From the NCBI RefSeq assembly GCF_000210915.2, contig NC_016620.1:744001-808000 (forward strand): 64,000 bases of DNA, given 5' to 3'. The DNA comes from Halobacteriovorax marinus SJ (GTDB taxonomy: Bacteria > Bdellovibrionota > Bacteriovoracia > Bacteriovoracales > Bacteriovoracaceae). How positions within the stretch are numbered: the first letter of the stretch is position 1; each line of letters begins with the position of its first letter. Positions 26,646 to 34,537 of the stretch are shown in pieces. Below the pieces are notes generated by a model, which saw nothing but the letters and a program-made list of their open reading frames with translations, did not search any database and was not told the origin of the DNA. A program made the translations under genes and the position numbers.

Positions 26646-27263
26646 TTATTTTTCTTCAGCTTCTCTCTTGTGTTTAGATAAAATACGACTCACAGATGAT
26701 GGTGAGCATCCATGTAATTTTGCAATTGCTCTAACTGAGAGGTCTGTCATTGTTGCGGTTTGAATTATTTTTTCGTGTGAGAGTGAGCGCTTGCGACCTA
26801 ATTGAATACCTTTTTCTCTGCAAGCTTGAAGGCCAATTCGGGTGCGTTCCCCGCAGATTTCAGATTCGAGAGTTGATACAGCACCCAAAATCGACATTAC
26901 AAGTCGGCCATGAATGCTATTAATATTAAACGATTCTGTGAGGCTTTCAAACTCGCAATCGTTATCTTGAAGTTTTTGAATGATTGATAAAAGGTCTTTA
27001 AGTGAACGACTGACTCTTGAAAGCGACACAGTAACGATTTTACTGACAAGACCCTCTTGAACTTCAGACATCAATTTATCTAGTGAGGGCCTTTTGTTTA
27101 CCGCTAATCGACCAGAGAAATTCTCATCTGAGTAGATTTTGTAATTCTCTATCCCGTTTTGTTTGCAGTAGCGTTCAAGGTACATTCTTTGCGAGACGTT
27201 ACCTTTCGCTTGGTGCTTAGTTGAAGTCCTGACATAGAGTGCTACATATCTTTGTTCTTTCAT
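26646..27263 (-). CDS. serine recombinase (resolvase/invertase family)
   Basis: 205 residues from the ATG at 27263. The N-terminal catalytic domain begins RYVALYVRTSTKHQ, with the nucleophile Ser in VRTST, then the conserved SRVSRSLKDLL helix and GRLVMSILGAVSTLE. The C-terminal part is a Hin-like helix-turn-helix (LSVRAIAKLHGCSPSSVSRIL). It could resolve element dimers or invert DNA. It is divergent from the ribbon-helix-helix/nuclease pair, and repeats lie between them. Confidence 0.88.
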   Translation of the reverse strand: MKEQRYVALYVRTSTKHQAKGNVSQRMYLERYCKQNGIENYKIYSDENFSGRLAVNKRPSLDKLMSEVQEGLVSKIVTVSLSRVSRSLKDLLSIIQKLQDNDCEFESLTESFNINSIHGRLVMSILGAVSTLESEICGERTRIGLQACREKGIQLGRKRSLSHEKIIQTATMTDLSVRAIAKLHGCSPSSVSRILSKHKREAEEK

Positions 27264-27284
27264 ATTTGTATTATAACACAATGT

Positions 27285-27316
27285 GCAATACATTTGTAGT
27301 GCATTTGCAACACATT
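27285..27316. promoter_or_regulatory. direct repeats between divergent genes
   Basis: GCAATACATT (27285-27294) and GCAACACATT (27307-27316) are near-identical direct repeats with a 22-bp period, also framed by AATGTG and CACATT ends. The position between the resolvase gene and the ribbon-helix-helix gene suggests an autoregulatory or recombination site. Confidence 0.4.
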
Positions 27317-27364
27317 GAAATATGGTTTATTCTGTCTGTATATCTTTTTCTAAAGTGAGGAAAT

Positions 27365-27571
27365 ATGGCAAAAAAGAAAGGCAACAACCCTAAAAAAGTG
27401 AAGGATTATAACATCCCTGAGTCAGGTGATAAGTTAGATGCAACCCTGAGTATTAGGCTTTCTTCAGAGCTAAAGGATAGACTTCAAAGCTACTGTAAAA
27501 AGAATGGGTTTACTACTAATTACATAGTTAATCACATCTTCAATGAGTTTCTCGACACACAAGGTGCTTAA
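27365..27571 (+). CDS. ribbon-helix-helix DNA-binding protein
   Basis: 68 residues: a basic start, then DATLSIRLSSELKDRLQSYCKKNGFTTN followed by YIVNHIFNEFL, the strand-helix-helix pattern of CopG/Arc-type repressors. AGTGAGGA lies upstream of the ATG. The nuclease gene starts three bases after its stop, so it probably represses or tethers that nuclease, much as antitoxins do. Confidence 0.7.
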   Translation: MAKKKGNNPKKVKDYNIPESGDKLDATLSIRLSSELKDRLQSYCKKNGFTTNYIVNHIFNEFLDTQGA

Positions 27572-27573
27572 AA

Positions 27574-28623
27574 ATGTCTTTCTTTCAGTCTATTTCAATT
27601 GCTTCTCAGGAAAGGATTCACAGTCAGGTTTTTAGTTGGTTTTTTTCTCCTGATTGTAAAGCAACAAATGAACATAACAAAATATCCTTATTGGAGAAAA
27701 TTGTTGGCCAAGGTTTCAGCTCTGAAAAAATTATTAAAGTGACAACTGAAGAAGAAAACATCGACATCATAATCTATAAGGATAAGGCAATTGTTGCATT
27801 TGAGAACAAAATCAAGTCCACCACTCATAGTAATCAGCTTGAAAAGTATGATTCGATATTATCAAAGAAGCCTATTAATCAAGTTTATAAAATTTATCTC
27901 TCGCTATTTGATGAAGATATTAATAATACCAACTGGAAACTTATTACACACCGTGATGTCTCCAAGATTTTTCAATCCATTTCTTATAATACCTCCTCAA
28001 ATGACTCTGTAATTTTTCAGGATTACCTTGAGTTCTATACAACACTAGGAGATTCTGCTTTTGAATTTTTAAAAACTCCCTCAGGATTTGAAAGGGTGTT
28101 CAAAGATGGTTCATTAAAAAAGCATGAAAAAAGCATTTCTAGCTACGCTTCATCACTAGAAAGCTTTATTTGCATTAATCAACTTGAGACAATTTTTCAA
28201 AAGATGTTCTATAAAAAGCTTGCTCAAGATTTAGGTTTCTCAAGTCAGGATTATCTCATAGAAGAAACTAGGGGTAATGCTCTCATAAATCTTTATGTAT
28301 CGGATTTCATCAAAGAAGAGGTTGTCTATCAACTAGGCGTTCAACTACAAAGAAACAGTATAAAAGTTATTTTTCAAGATAAGGCCTACAACAAATCCAG
28401 TCACAAAAATCTTCCCGAAAGAGTAGTCAAGTTCTTTAAGGAGAATTTGTTCTTTAAGAATAAGAGCGAGTCATTTAATCCACCTCGCTCCAAGTGTTAT
28501 TTCTCCAAATCAGCAACATTTGTATGGGGAAGCCAACTTGATGAGTTAAGAAAAAGGGAAATCAGTGAATTGATTGCATCTTTGAAAGGCGATATTACCC
28601 CTAAACTAAATGGACTTATTTAA
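27574..28623 (+). CDS. PD-(D/E)XK nuclease family protein
   Basis: 349 residues. The N-terminal domain has the nuclease signature: Glu13 (QERIHSQVFSWFFSP), Asp64 (NIDIIIYKD) and Glu77-Asn-Lys79 (AFENKIKSTTHSNQLEKY). This is close to the pattern of the PDDEXK_4-type family. Such proteins are recurrent in defence islands and some are toxins. It is coupled to the small ribbon-helix-helix gene. The C-terminal half is unassigned. A defence or toxin-antitoxin role is inferred. Confidence 0.75.
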   Translation: MSFFQSISIASQERIHSQVFSWFFSPDCKATNEHNKISLLEKIVGQGFSSEKIIKVTTEEENIDIIIYKDKAIVAFENKIKSTTHSNQLEKYDSILSKKPINQVYKIYLSLFDEDINNTNWKLITHRDVSKIFQSISYNTSSNDSVIFQDYLEFYTTLGDSAFEFLKTPSGFERVFKDGSLKKHEKSISSYASSLESFICINQLETIFQKMFYKKLAQDLGFSSQDYLIEETRGNALINLYVSDFIKEEVVYQLGVQLQRNSIKVIFQDKAYNKSSHKNLPERVVKFFKENLFFKNKSESFNPPRSKCYFSKSATFVWGSQLDELRKREISELIASLKGDITPKLNGLI

Positions 28624-29041
28624 AGGTTATTTTTCCTTGGTTTCGTGGAGGAATGATGTGGAAATCATGGTGCAATCGTTCTGTAAAAACTCTATAACTA
28701 ACTAAAACTTCGTTCAAAAATAGCCTATTTTTACACAGTCATTTTCTATTTGCGGTAAATTTTATGTCGTTTCTCCAAATTTTTATGTCGTTTCTTTGCG
28801 AAACAGGTGCTTTTTGGACATTTAAATTTTTAGGAAGAATAAGGATTTTATCAGTAACATCAAATAGTTATACTCGAAAAGACCGAATCTAAATATTGAA
28901 ACCTTATTTTTCTTTATTAGTGAGCTTTCACGATTCCGTAATGATTTATAAACAATATCGGTTTTAGATAGCAAGGCTTCTAGTGGTCATGTCAAAAGAA
29001 ACCTTGTCCTAATTTAGTGCTGAAGTTCGATAGCTTTCTGA
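28624..29041. repeat. gene-free stretch with a 15-bp tandem direct repeat
   Basis: No gene is visible in these 418 bp. TTTTATGTCGTTTCT occurs at 28760-28774 and 28781-28795, a 21-bp period that would place both on one face of the helix. This resembles iteron or operator spacing. The rest is AT-rich with no clear hairpin. Confidence 0.45.
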
Positions 29042-29638
29042 TTATGAGGTTAGCCTAAAGTCATTTGGCATTGTTGCAAAATTACCGTCTTTTAAAAACA
29101 CCATTTTAAAAATTTCGAGTCTATCTACGCTAGAAAAGGTTATATTGTTTTTGTATTCGGCCTCTGAGATGTACCACTCCCAATCATCAAGAGATAGCTT
29201 ATGTTGGTTATCAAATAAAAGCTTCGCTAACTCAAGCTCAGATTCTGAAGCTTTTATCAATTCATTCCATTTCTTAAATCCCACGAGCTGAGAAATAAAG
29301 TGCTGAGCATTCATTAAAGTGAAGTTTTTGTCTTCATCAAGGTCGTATGTAACGACAATGTTGTCGATGTCAAAAAAAAATGGGTTGTATCGGTGCAGGT
29401 CGCAATCTGCTACCTCGTCGTAATACTTTTCTTTAGTTTTAAAATCTTTGAGAAGGTTTTTGGCTTGTCGTTTGAAAAAGTTAATGTGATTCATAATATA
29501 ATCCTTTTGATTAACCAATCTCATTATCTTGTGATGCACTCGTAATCTGTTTCGATAATAATCTTGGTCAAAGGTTATATTATCTAGGTATTGGTTGATG
29601 AAATCTTTGCACGAGTGAGCAGGCTTACCAATCAGCAC
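29042..29638 (-). CDS. unknown protein
   Basis: 198 residues from a GTG. The C-terminal part has MNAQHFISQLVGFKKWNELIKAS and ELAKLLFDNQHKLSLDDWEWYI, a pattern I have the impression of seeing in uncharacterised proteins on other mobile elements; I cannot attach a function. No membrane segment. It is monocistronic, with an inverted repeat at 29674-29688 upstream. Confidence 0.5.
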   Translation of the reverse strand: MLIGKPAHSCKDFINQYLDNITFDQDYYRNRLRVHHKIMRLVNQKDYIMNHINFFKRQAKNLLKDFKTKEKYYDEVADCDLHRYNPFFFDIDNIVVTYDLDEDKNFTLMNAQHFISQLVGFKKWNELIKASESELELAKLLFDNQHKLSLDDWEWYISEAEYKNNITFSSVDRLEIFKMVFLKDGNFATMPNDFRLTS

Positions 29639-29673
29639 AAAACCATCCTATTTTCAATCATGCAAACTGTCAA

Positions 29674-29688
29674 TAACACAAGGTGTTA
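29674..29688. promoter_or_regulatory. operator-like inverted repeat
   Basis: TAACAC-AAG-GTGTTA is a perfect 6-3-6 inverted repeat, 36 bp upstream of the minus-strand gene that begins at 29638. It lies in an otherwise featureless 314-bp gap (29639-29952). Confidence 0.4.
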
Positions 29689-29952
29689 AGTGCCAGTTTA
29701 AGGTAGTTTATAGTCCCTAGTAGAGCTAAGGTGAGTTTATTAATTAACACTTATACTAAACTCCTAACTGAAAGTTCTAAACCCTACCAATATAAGTGTT
29801 CCATTAATCACCCCTTATTGCATCAAGCCTTATTCCTATCTATTATCAGATATGAAGCTTTTAAAGTTGGACATTACTATTTCTCTGCTTAGAAGCTATA
29901 AGTGTGTTTAAATGCGGAATAAAGGCCATAAAAGATAGGAGTGAGAATCGTC

Positions 29953-30525
29953 TTAAAGTTTATAGTTATGCTTGCTGAACTTTTCTTCCCAACGCTTGAA
30001 GTTTTTATCACCTATTTTCATATTGATACCAAGAGGGATGTTCTTGTTTCCTTTGGATGCCTTTTCGCTAAGATTGTATTTTTTCGCAAGGCCGTACTTC
30101 TTGGACTCAATATCTAAGTCCTTGCGTGAAATATAAAATATATAGTCATTTATTTTACCGCTCTCGAAGTTGCGATAATCAATGATGACAAAACAATAAT
30201 AGTCTATATCTTCCCACTCCCTCATTCCTCTAAGAGTTATAGAAGAGTTTTTTAAGGGAGTTATGATTGAGGATTTTATCTCAATAAAACGATTTTGGTT
30301 CTTAGCATCTCCTTGCTCCTTTTTTCCCGAAACAGATTCCCACTTATTAACCTTGATGACTCTCTTTTCAATATCAACTCCACGAGAGCGAAGGTTTCTC
30401 ATGGAAACGGCCATCAAAAAATCCTTTTTGGATAAATTATTAAGGTATTCACTTCCTTGCACATCAATCATCTCTTGCAATGACCAATGCTCTTTAAAAG
30501 TCTTTTCTAGGTTAGGTAGGGACAT
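29953..30525 (-). CDS. PD-(D/E)XK endonuclease-like protein (third gene of NDT-HNH operon)
   Basis: 190 residues. The core QGDAKNQNRFIEIKSSI gives Asp73 and Glu82-Ile-Lys84, the two-part nuclease motif with a shorter gap than usual; WEDIDYYCFVIIDYR looks like a following core strand. It resembles small type II-like restriction enzymes, but no methyltransferase is present. Its start overlaps the HNH gene by 14 bases. Probably the DNA-cutting part of a three-gene defence module (inference). Confidence 0.6.
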   Translation of the reverse strand: MSLPNLEKTFKEHWSLQEMIDVQGSEYLNNLSKKDFLMAVSMRNLRSRGVDIEKRVIKVNKWESVSGKKEQGDAKNQNRFIEIKSSIITPLKNSSITLRGMREWEDIDYYCFVIIDYRNFESGKINDYIFYISRKDLDIESKKYGLAKKYNLSEKASKGNKNIPLGINMKIGDKNFKRWEEKFSKHNYKL

Positions 30526-31390
30526 TATCTTTTCCTGCTTTTTCCAAAAACTCTAATACTTGACGGAAATAGCTTCTTTGGTTTCCTCGTTTCATTTTTC
30601 CGTTAGTTATTATAACAATATGTCCAAGGTCATGAGCTTTATCATATTGAGGGTAGCCATTCATATTTGCAGGAATGTTCAACATTCCGACAAATTCTCC
30701 TAAGATACCTACTGTAATACCAATATTTCTTGGGCCCGGTGTAAAGGCTACTAAACTACCTTTTAAAACTCTGCACATTGCCCTTTGAAGTTCATAGGCT
30801 TGCTTTTGATTTTCGGGTTCTCCACCTCTTAGAAAGTCATAGACTCTTGTTTCTACAGCTTTAAGTTCTTCCTCAGAACAATTACTCGGCCCTCTCATTA
30901 TTGTTCTTAGGTCTTCGTGTTTAACCTTGTTTCTAAACCAATCCCCATAAACAAAGTAGCCCGCAGATAGAGCAATTTTTGAAGCTAGTTGGAGGTGAAT
31001 ATCTATATCCATCTTTAGAGACATTCCAATAGTTTCACCTCCAATTGCAGGTTTTATGGTTTTAGTCTTAGGGTCAAATACTTCGATATGTCTTTTGGCC
31101 TTATCCAAATTTACTTGAACAGGGCTACCATCCTCTAACTTTCCTTTTTTTACAGTTGGTACGGGTCTCTTCTTAGAATGTCCACGAGCATCGTATTCGT
31201 TTCTTCTTTGCATAACGAGAAAATCATTAGAATATTTGCCATCTATTTTTGAACCAACCTTAGAGTTAAAGACCTTATCAACGGGTATAGTAAACTCATC
31301 ACATCCACCAAGAGATAGAGGGATAATATGCTCAGGCGAAGTCTGGTCTTCACTCAGTTCTTGGTTAGTATATGGACACCAAATTGCCAT
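30512..31390 (-). CDS. HNH endonuclease-like protein
   Basis: 292 residues. The N-terminus has WCPYTNQ then SPEHIIPLSLGGCDEF with His21 and, further on, FNSKVGSKIDG with the Asn near 42. Together these form an HNH fold of the kind with a leading CxxT knuckle. The remaining 240 residues are unassigned, with a possible binding domain. It is translationally coupled on both sides: a one-base TAATG overlap with the NDT-like gene and 14 bases with the PD-(D/E)XK gene. Confidence 0.65.
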   Translation of the reverse strand: MAIWCPYTNQELSEDQTSPEHIIPLSLGGCDEFTIPVDKVFNSKVGSKIDGKYSNDFLVMQRRNEYDARGHSKKRPVPTVKKGKLEDGSPVQVNLDKAKRHIEVFDPKTKTIKPAIGGETIGMSLKMDIDIHLQLASKIALSAGYFVYGDWFRNKVKHEDLRTIMRGPSNCSEEELKAVETRVYDFLRGGEPENQKQAYELQRAMCRVLKGSLVAFTPGPRNIGITVGILGEFVGMLNIPANMNGYPQYDKAHDLGHIVIITNGKMKRGNQRSYFRQVLEFLEKAGKDNVPT

Positions 31391-32427
31391 TACTTATTTT
31401 TTCCTATTGTTGCCTCAATCCTGTTAGATAGCCTTTCTTTTAATTCTTCATGGTTTGACCAAGTTACTAAGTTCAAATGCTTCACATCAAAGTGACAATT
31501 CTTTAGGTCTTCTTTGTTTACAATGTGAATTACTGGTAATCCTCTACCTTTGGCGTAACCGGCCTCATAATAAACACCAGTCTTTTGGTGGGTTAGTTCA
31601 GCAATAAGAAATTTCGACTTATTTATAAGAGAAACTACTTTGTCCATGATGCCATCGTTATGCTCTTCTTCGTCTACAATTTTTGTATCCCATCCTAGTC
31701 CTTCACAAGCTTCTTTTATTGAGTTTCTCGTTTCAGGCCCAAGCTCTTTCTTCTCATTGTCAGTAAAGGCCATCGCTATGAAAGCAGTATTTGGATTTTG
31801 TGAGGTTTCTTTTTCCACGGCTTGCCAACCAGAGGGAGTTAGTGAAACCTGAGGAGAAGTAAACAGTGCATCTGCAAATTGCTTTTCAAACTCTTTATGC
31901 TCTTGTTTAAGAAATGCTTCCCCTTGACCAGTCAGTCTAACGTATGACCATTCAAGAAGTGGCTTTAACCAAATGACAAACTCTTGTTTAGATGAAATCT
32001 TTAGTCCGTACATATCTCTTAGTGTGAACGGCACGAAATCAAAAGGTGCTCTTTTTTCTAACTTCTTTGCAAGGAGTAATAATATTTCATTTGATTTACT
32101 TGAATAATCATTAGGAATATCAGTGTAATCTTCAAAGTATTTTATCACTACATTCTTTTCGTTGAAGGTCTCTACATTTCCGGCCTCTTGCTCACTCCAT
32201 ATCCAGTATGGTGTTAATCCCATCTCATTTAACTTTACTGTCTCTGAGGCACAGTTCAGTTTAGTTTGGCTAGAAAGTTCACTGTTTCCAGTGGACATTA
32301 GTGCAGAATGATTATCTAACCAATATCTTCCGCATCCTTGGCTTCTAAAAATGTGGCCATCATAACTTGATAGCATATCAACTTCAGCATCTTCATTTGT
32401 AAAAAAACAAGGTTGTTTACCTTCCAT
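31390..32427 (-). CDS. protein with C-terminal nucleoside-deoxyribosyltransferase-like domain
   Basis: 345 residues. The N-terminal 75 residues contain Cys7, Cys32, Cys59 and His residues in CFFTNE..IFRSQGCGRYW, a possible metal-binding recognition part. The middle is helical. Residues about 213-320 form an NDT-like fold: NTAFIAMAF, SKFLIAELTHQKTGVYYEAGYAKG with Glu288, and GLPVIHIV. Related domains act as nucleotide-splitting or nucleotide-sensing effectors in anti-phage systems, including retrons. It is the first gene of the coupled NDT-HNH-nuclease operon. Confidence 0.6.
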   Translation of the reverse strand: MEGKQPCFFTNEDAEVDMLSSYDGHIFRSQGCGRYWLDNHSALMSTGNSELSSQTKLNCASETVKLNEMGLTPYWIWSEQEAGNVETFNEKNVVIKYFEDYTDIPNDYSSKSNEILLLLAKKLEKRAPFDFVPFTLRDMYGLKISSKQEFVIWLKPLLEWSYVRLTGQGEAFLKQEHKEFEKQFADALFTSPQVSLTPSGWQAVEKETSQNPNTAFIAMAFTDNEKKELGPETRNSIKEACEGLGWDTKIVDEEEHNDGIMDKVVSLINKSKFLIAELTHQKTGVYYEAGYAKGRGLPVIHIVNKEDLKNCHFDVKHLNLVTWSNHEELKERLSNRIEATIGKNK

Positions 32428-32531
32428 TTAGACCTCTTCTTTTTGCTTTTCTATTCTCTCTATCTATCATATAACGTGACGTATTAGAATAAAGATTTGT
32501 TTAATTAACCTTTTATAAGCGATTGGGCTAG

Positions 32532-33242
32532 ATGTCATACAACGAGATGGTTAGAGAAGTATTTATGAGTAAACCTTGGGAGCTTCAGTATGACGGTTCT
32601 AAGCTAATTATCAACGTAGCAAAGCTATCTGTTCAACACAATGTCAGGTGTTTTTTCTCTCATCCTAAAACAGAACACGATGCTCATGAGAGCTTATTTA
32701 GATTTTTTAATGAAGTATCGTGGTTTCAAAAAACATCAATCTCTAACATTAATGGATGTATTGTTCACGGCTCTAATGTTTATTATAACTACAACATAAA
32801 CCAAGAGTCATACCTCTTAGAGTTCGAGCAGAGAGTCTTTGATAAGAAACAGCACCTTGGCCTTGGTTTTTTTAGAGAAGCCATATCGAATGAGAGTCCT
32901 TTTTATCGGTTACTATGTTTCTACAAAATCCTTGAAGTCCCTTTTGAGAAATCTAAGCACAAAGACAAAGTTGAGTGGATAAAAGAATGTATAACAACGC
33001 TAGAATCTGAGCTTGCTTGTTCGTTTAGAGACCGCAAGGTTCATTACCTTGGAGGAAAAAGTCTTGATGAATGGCTTTACATTGATGGGCGACATGGAGT
33101 GGCCCATGCCCACCTCAATCACCCAGTTAGAGACCCAAATAACTATCAAGATTGGGAAGACATCAAGTGGGCCAATACAGTCCTAGAAGAATTAGCAAAA
33201 AAGACCATAGTGCAAAAGCTAAGTGTTCAGGAATCCCTTTAA
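32532..33242 (+). CDS. unknown protein with possible HEPN-type RX4H motif
   Basis: 236 residues, no signal or membrane segment. Near the C-terminus, IDGRHGVAHAH contains Arg187-x4-His192, the spacing of the catalytic motif in HEPN ribonucleases, on what looks like a helix. This also resembles the end of MauJ-like proteins. A start at the ATG at 32565 is equally possible (AGAAG upstream). It is divergent from the NDT-HNH operon and overlaps the end of the convergent 33219 gene by 24 bases. Confidence 0.5.
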   Translation: MSYNEMVREVFMSKPWELQYDGSKLIINVAKLSVQHNVRCFFSHPKTEHDAHESLFRFFNEVSWFQKTSISNINGCIVHGSNVYYNYNINQESYLLEFEQRVFDKKQHLGLGFFREAISNESPFYRLLCFYKILEVPFEKSKHKDKVEWIKECITTLESELACSFRDRKVHYLGGKSLDEWLYIDGRHGVAHAHLNHPVRDPNNYQDWEDIKWANTVLEELAKKTIVQKLSVQESL

Positions 33243-34271
33243 TAATTCATCTCTCTTATGTTCAAGCTCATTAAGCTTTATGTCTATTTCAAGTCTCTTT
33301 TCATCCAAATTGAAGTCGAGTAACTCCTGCTCTTTATCCTTTAACTTTTTTTGAAGCTCATCTATTGATAGATGAAAAAAGTGTTCGCTATCACTTCTAA
33401 GCTCGAAACTGTATTTTAACGCTTCTTCTTGAGTGACATCTGGAATGAGGTCAATGAAGTAATAATATCTATTTATAACCTCTTTAATTGCGTGAATATC
33501 TTTTTCTATCTCACTAACTTTTTCGCTCAGTTCATTTTGGGAGTCAACAATAGATGGGATTAGTACTTCTTCGATTTCCCTATACTCGGCTTTTTGAGAA
33601 GGCGACAACTGTGCAATCGCTTGCATTACTCTTTCTTTTAAGGTCATTTCGTGTGGTTGAGTTGCAGGACTATTGAATTCTTTAAGCAATTCGACTTCTT
33701 CCCAATAGGCCTCAGTATCCATTATACCTTTTATCTTCCTAAGCTTATCCTCTTGGTTCATTTTCCAAAGTTTGAAATCAAGTTGAAAGAACCCATACTT
33801 ATAAAGACTTTCTGAGTTATTTATCGCAAAGTACATCATTTGCATGAAGTGGATAAACCCGAAAGTTTGAATCATTTTCTTAATATTAGAAATATTATGA
33901 ATATAGCTTTGAGATGGCCTTCGAGGTCTAGCAACATCACTTATAAATCTAGGGTTCCTTTTTTCCATTTCGGCTTCGTAGTAATCTTTAGTCGCATACC
34001 AGGCCCAATCTTTGTTCCAGTCGTTAGAAATACTATGCTTTAGCATTTGTGCAATGAACTCGCAGAATTTACCTTTTGTACTTAGCTTCCTCGTATTTAT
34101 ATCAAGAGCAATTTGAGCCTTGATGCGAATTGAGGTATCTCGAACTTTTAAGCCAAGTCCTCTATAGCTTCTTTTGTGATTTGATAGTGTAATTGTAGAT
34201 AGTATGTATCCATGCTGAATATTCTTTAGTGGGTTATTACTTTCTTGGTTCATTAAATCTCTGTCCTTCAT
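33219..34271 (-). CDS. unknown coiled-coil protein
   Basis: 350 residues, start supported by GGAG. The N-terminal 200 residues have no motif I know. Residues about 240-345 are strongly charged, heptad-like helices (SEKVSEIEKDIHAIKEVINR, then DELQKKLKDKEQELL) indicating a long coiled coil. It is the last gene before the right end of element 1 and converges on the HEPN-like gene. Confidence 0.5.
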   Translation of the reverse strand: MKDRDLMNQESNNPLKNIQHGYILSTITLSNHKRSYRGLGLKVRDTSIRIKAQIALDINTRKLSTKGKFCEFIAQMLKHSISNDWNKDWAWYATKDYYEAEMEKRNPRFISDVARPRRPSQSYIHNISNIKKMIQTFGFIHFMQMMYFAINNSESLYKYGFFQLDFKLWKMNQEDKLRKIKGIMDTEAYWEEVELLKEFNSPATQPHEMTLKERVMQAIAQLSPSQKAEYREIEEVLIPSIVDSQNELSEKVSEIEKDIHAIKEVINRYYYFIDLIPDVTQEEALKYSFELRSDSEHFFHLSIDELQKKLKDKEQELLDFNLDEKRLEIDIKLNELEHKRDELLKGFLNT

Positions 34272-34397
34272 ACAAGCTCTCCATTGTCTTAATTGTTGAG
34301 CTTTTGTTTTTCATGCGAGTTCTCCAATGTCTACTTCATCTAAGTTCCTTAGATTTCACTTTCAGTTTATATAAAAATTTGAGAGAATGGTGTGCGG

Positions 34398-34408
34398 GGT
34401 GGTGTACT
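34398..34408. repeat. copy of the element 1 arm-like repeat
   Basis: GGTGGTGTACT, identical to 19414-19424, sits 46 bp inside the right attachment site of element 1. The matched position at both ends supports a role in integrase binding. Confidence 0.4.
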
Positions 34409-34454
34409 GCGATTAAGAAATGCAGTAAAAACTTTGAGTTACACTCGAAGAATT

Positions 34455-34464
34455 ACCTCCACCA
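34455..34464 (+). other. attachment site between elements 1 and 2
   Basis: ACCTCCACCA is the same ten bases as the ssrA 3' end. It leads directly into the 79-bp repeat at 34458-34536. It is the likely right end of element 1 and left end of element 2. Confidence 0.65.
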
Positions 34465-34536
34465 GATCAAGCTAAGTGCTTAATAAAAAAGGGAAACTTT
34501 GGTTTCCCTTTTTTGATTGTGGCAGAAATGTGGCAA
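34458..34536 (+). repeat. 79-bp att-adjacent direct repeat, copy 1
   Basis: Matches 46607-46685 at about 75 of 79 positions. It contains the end of the ssrA-like sequence (TCCACCA), a terminator hairpin, and a TGTGGCA doublet (34517-34536) also found at 41713-41732. The doublet looks like integrase arm sites. Confidence 0.8.
34485..34514 (+). terminator. strong terminator inside the att repeat
   Basis: AAAAAAGGGAAAC and GTTTCCCTTTTTT form a perfect 13-base stem with a TTTG loop. It probably represents the original terminator that follows ssrA-type sequence, or insulates the element boundary. A near-identical hairpin is at 46634-46663. Confidence 0.8.
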
Positions 34537-34537
34537 A

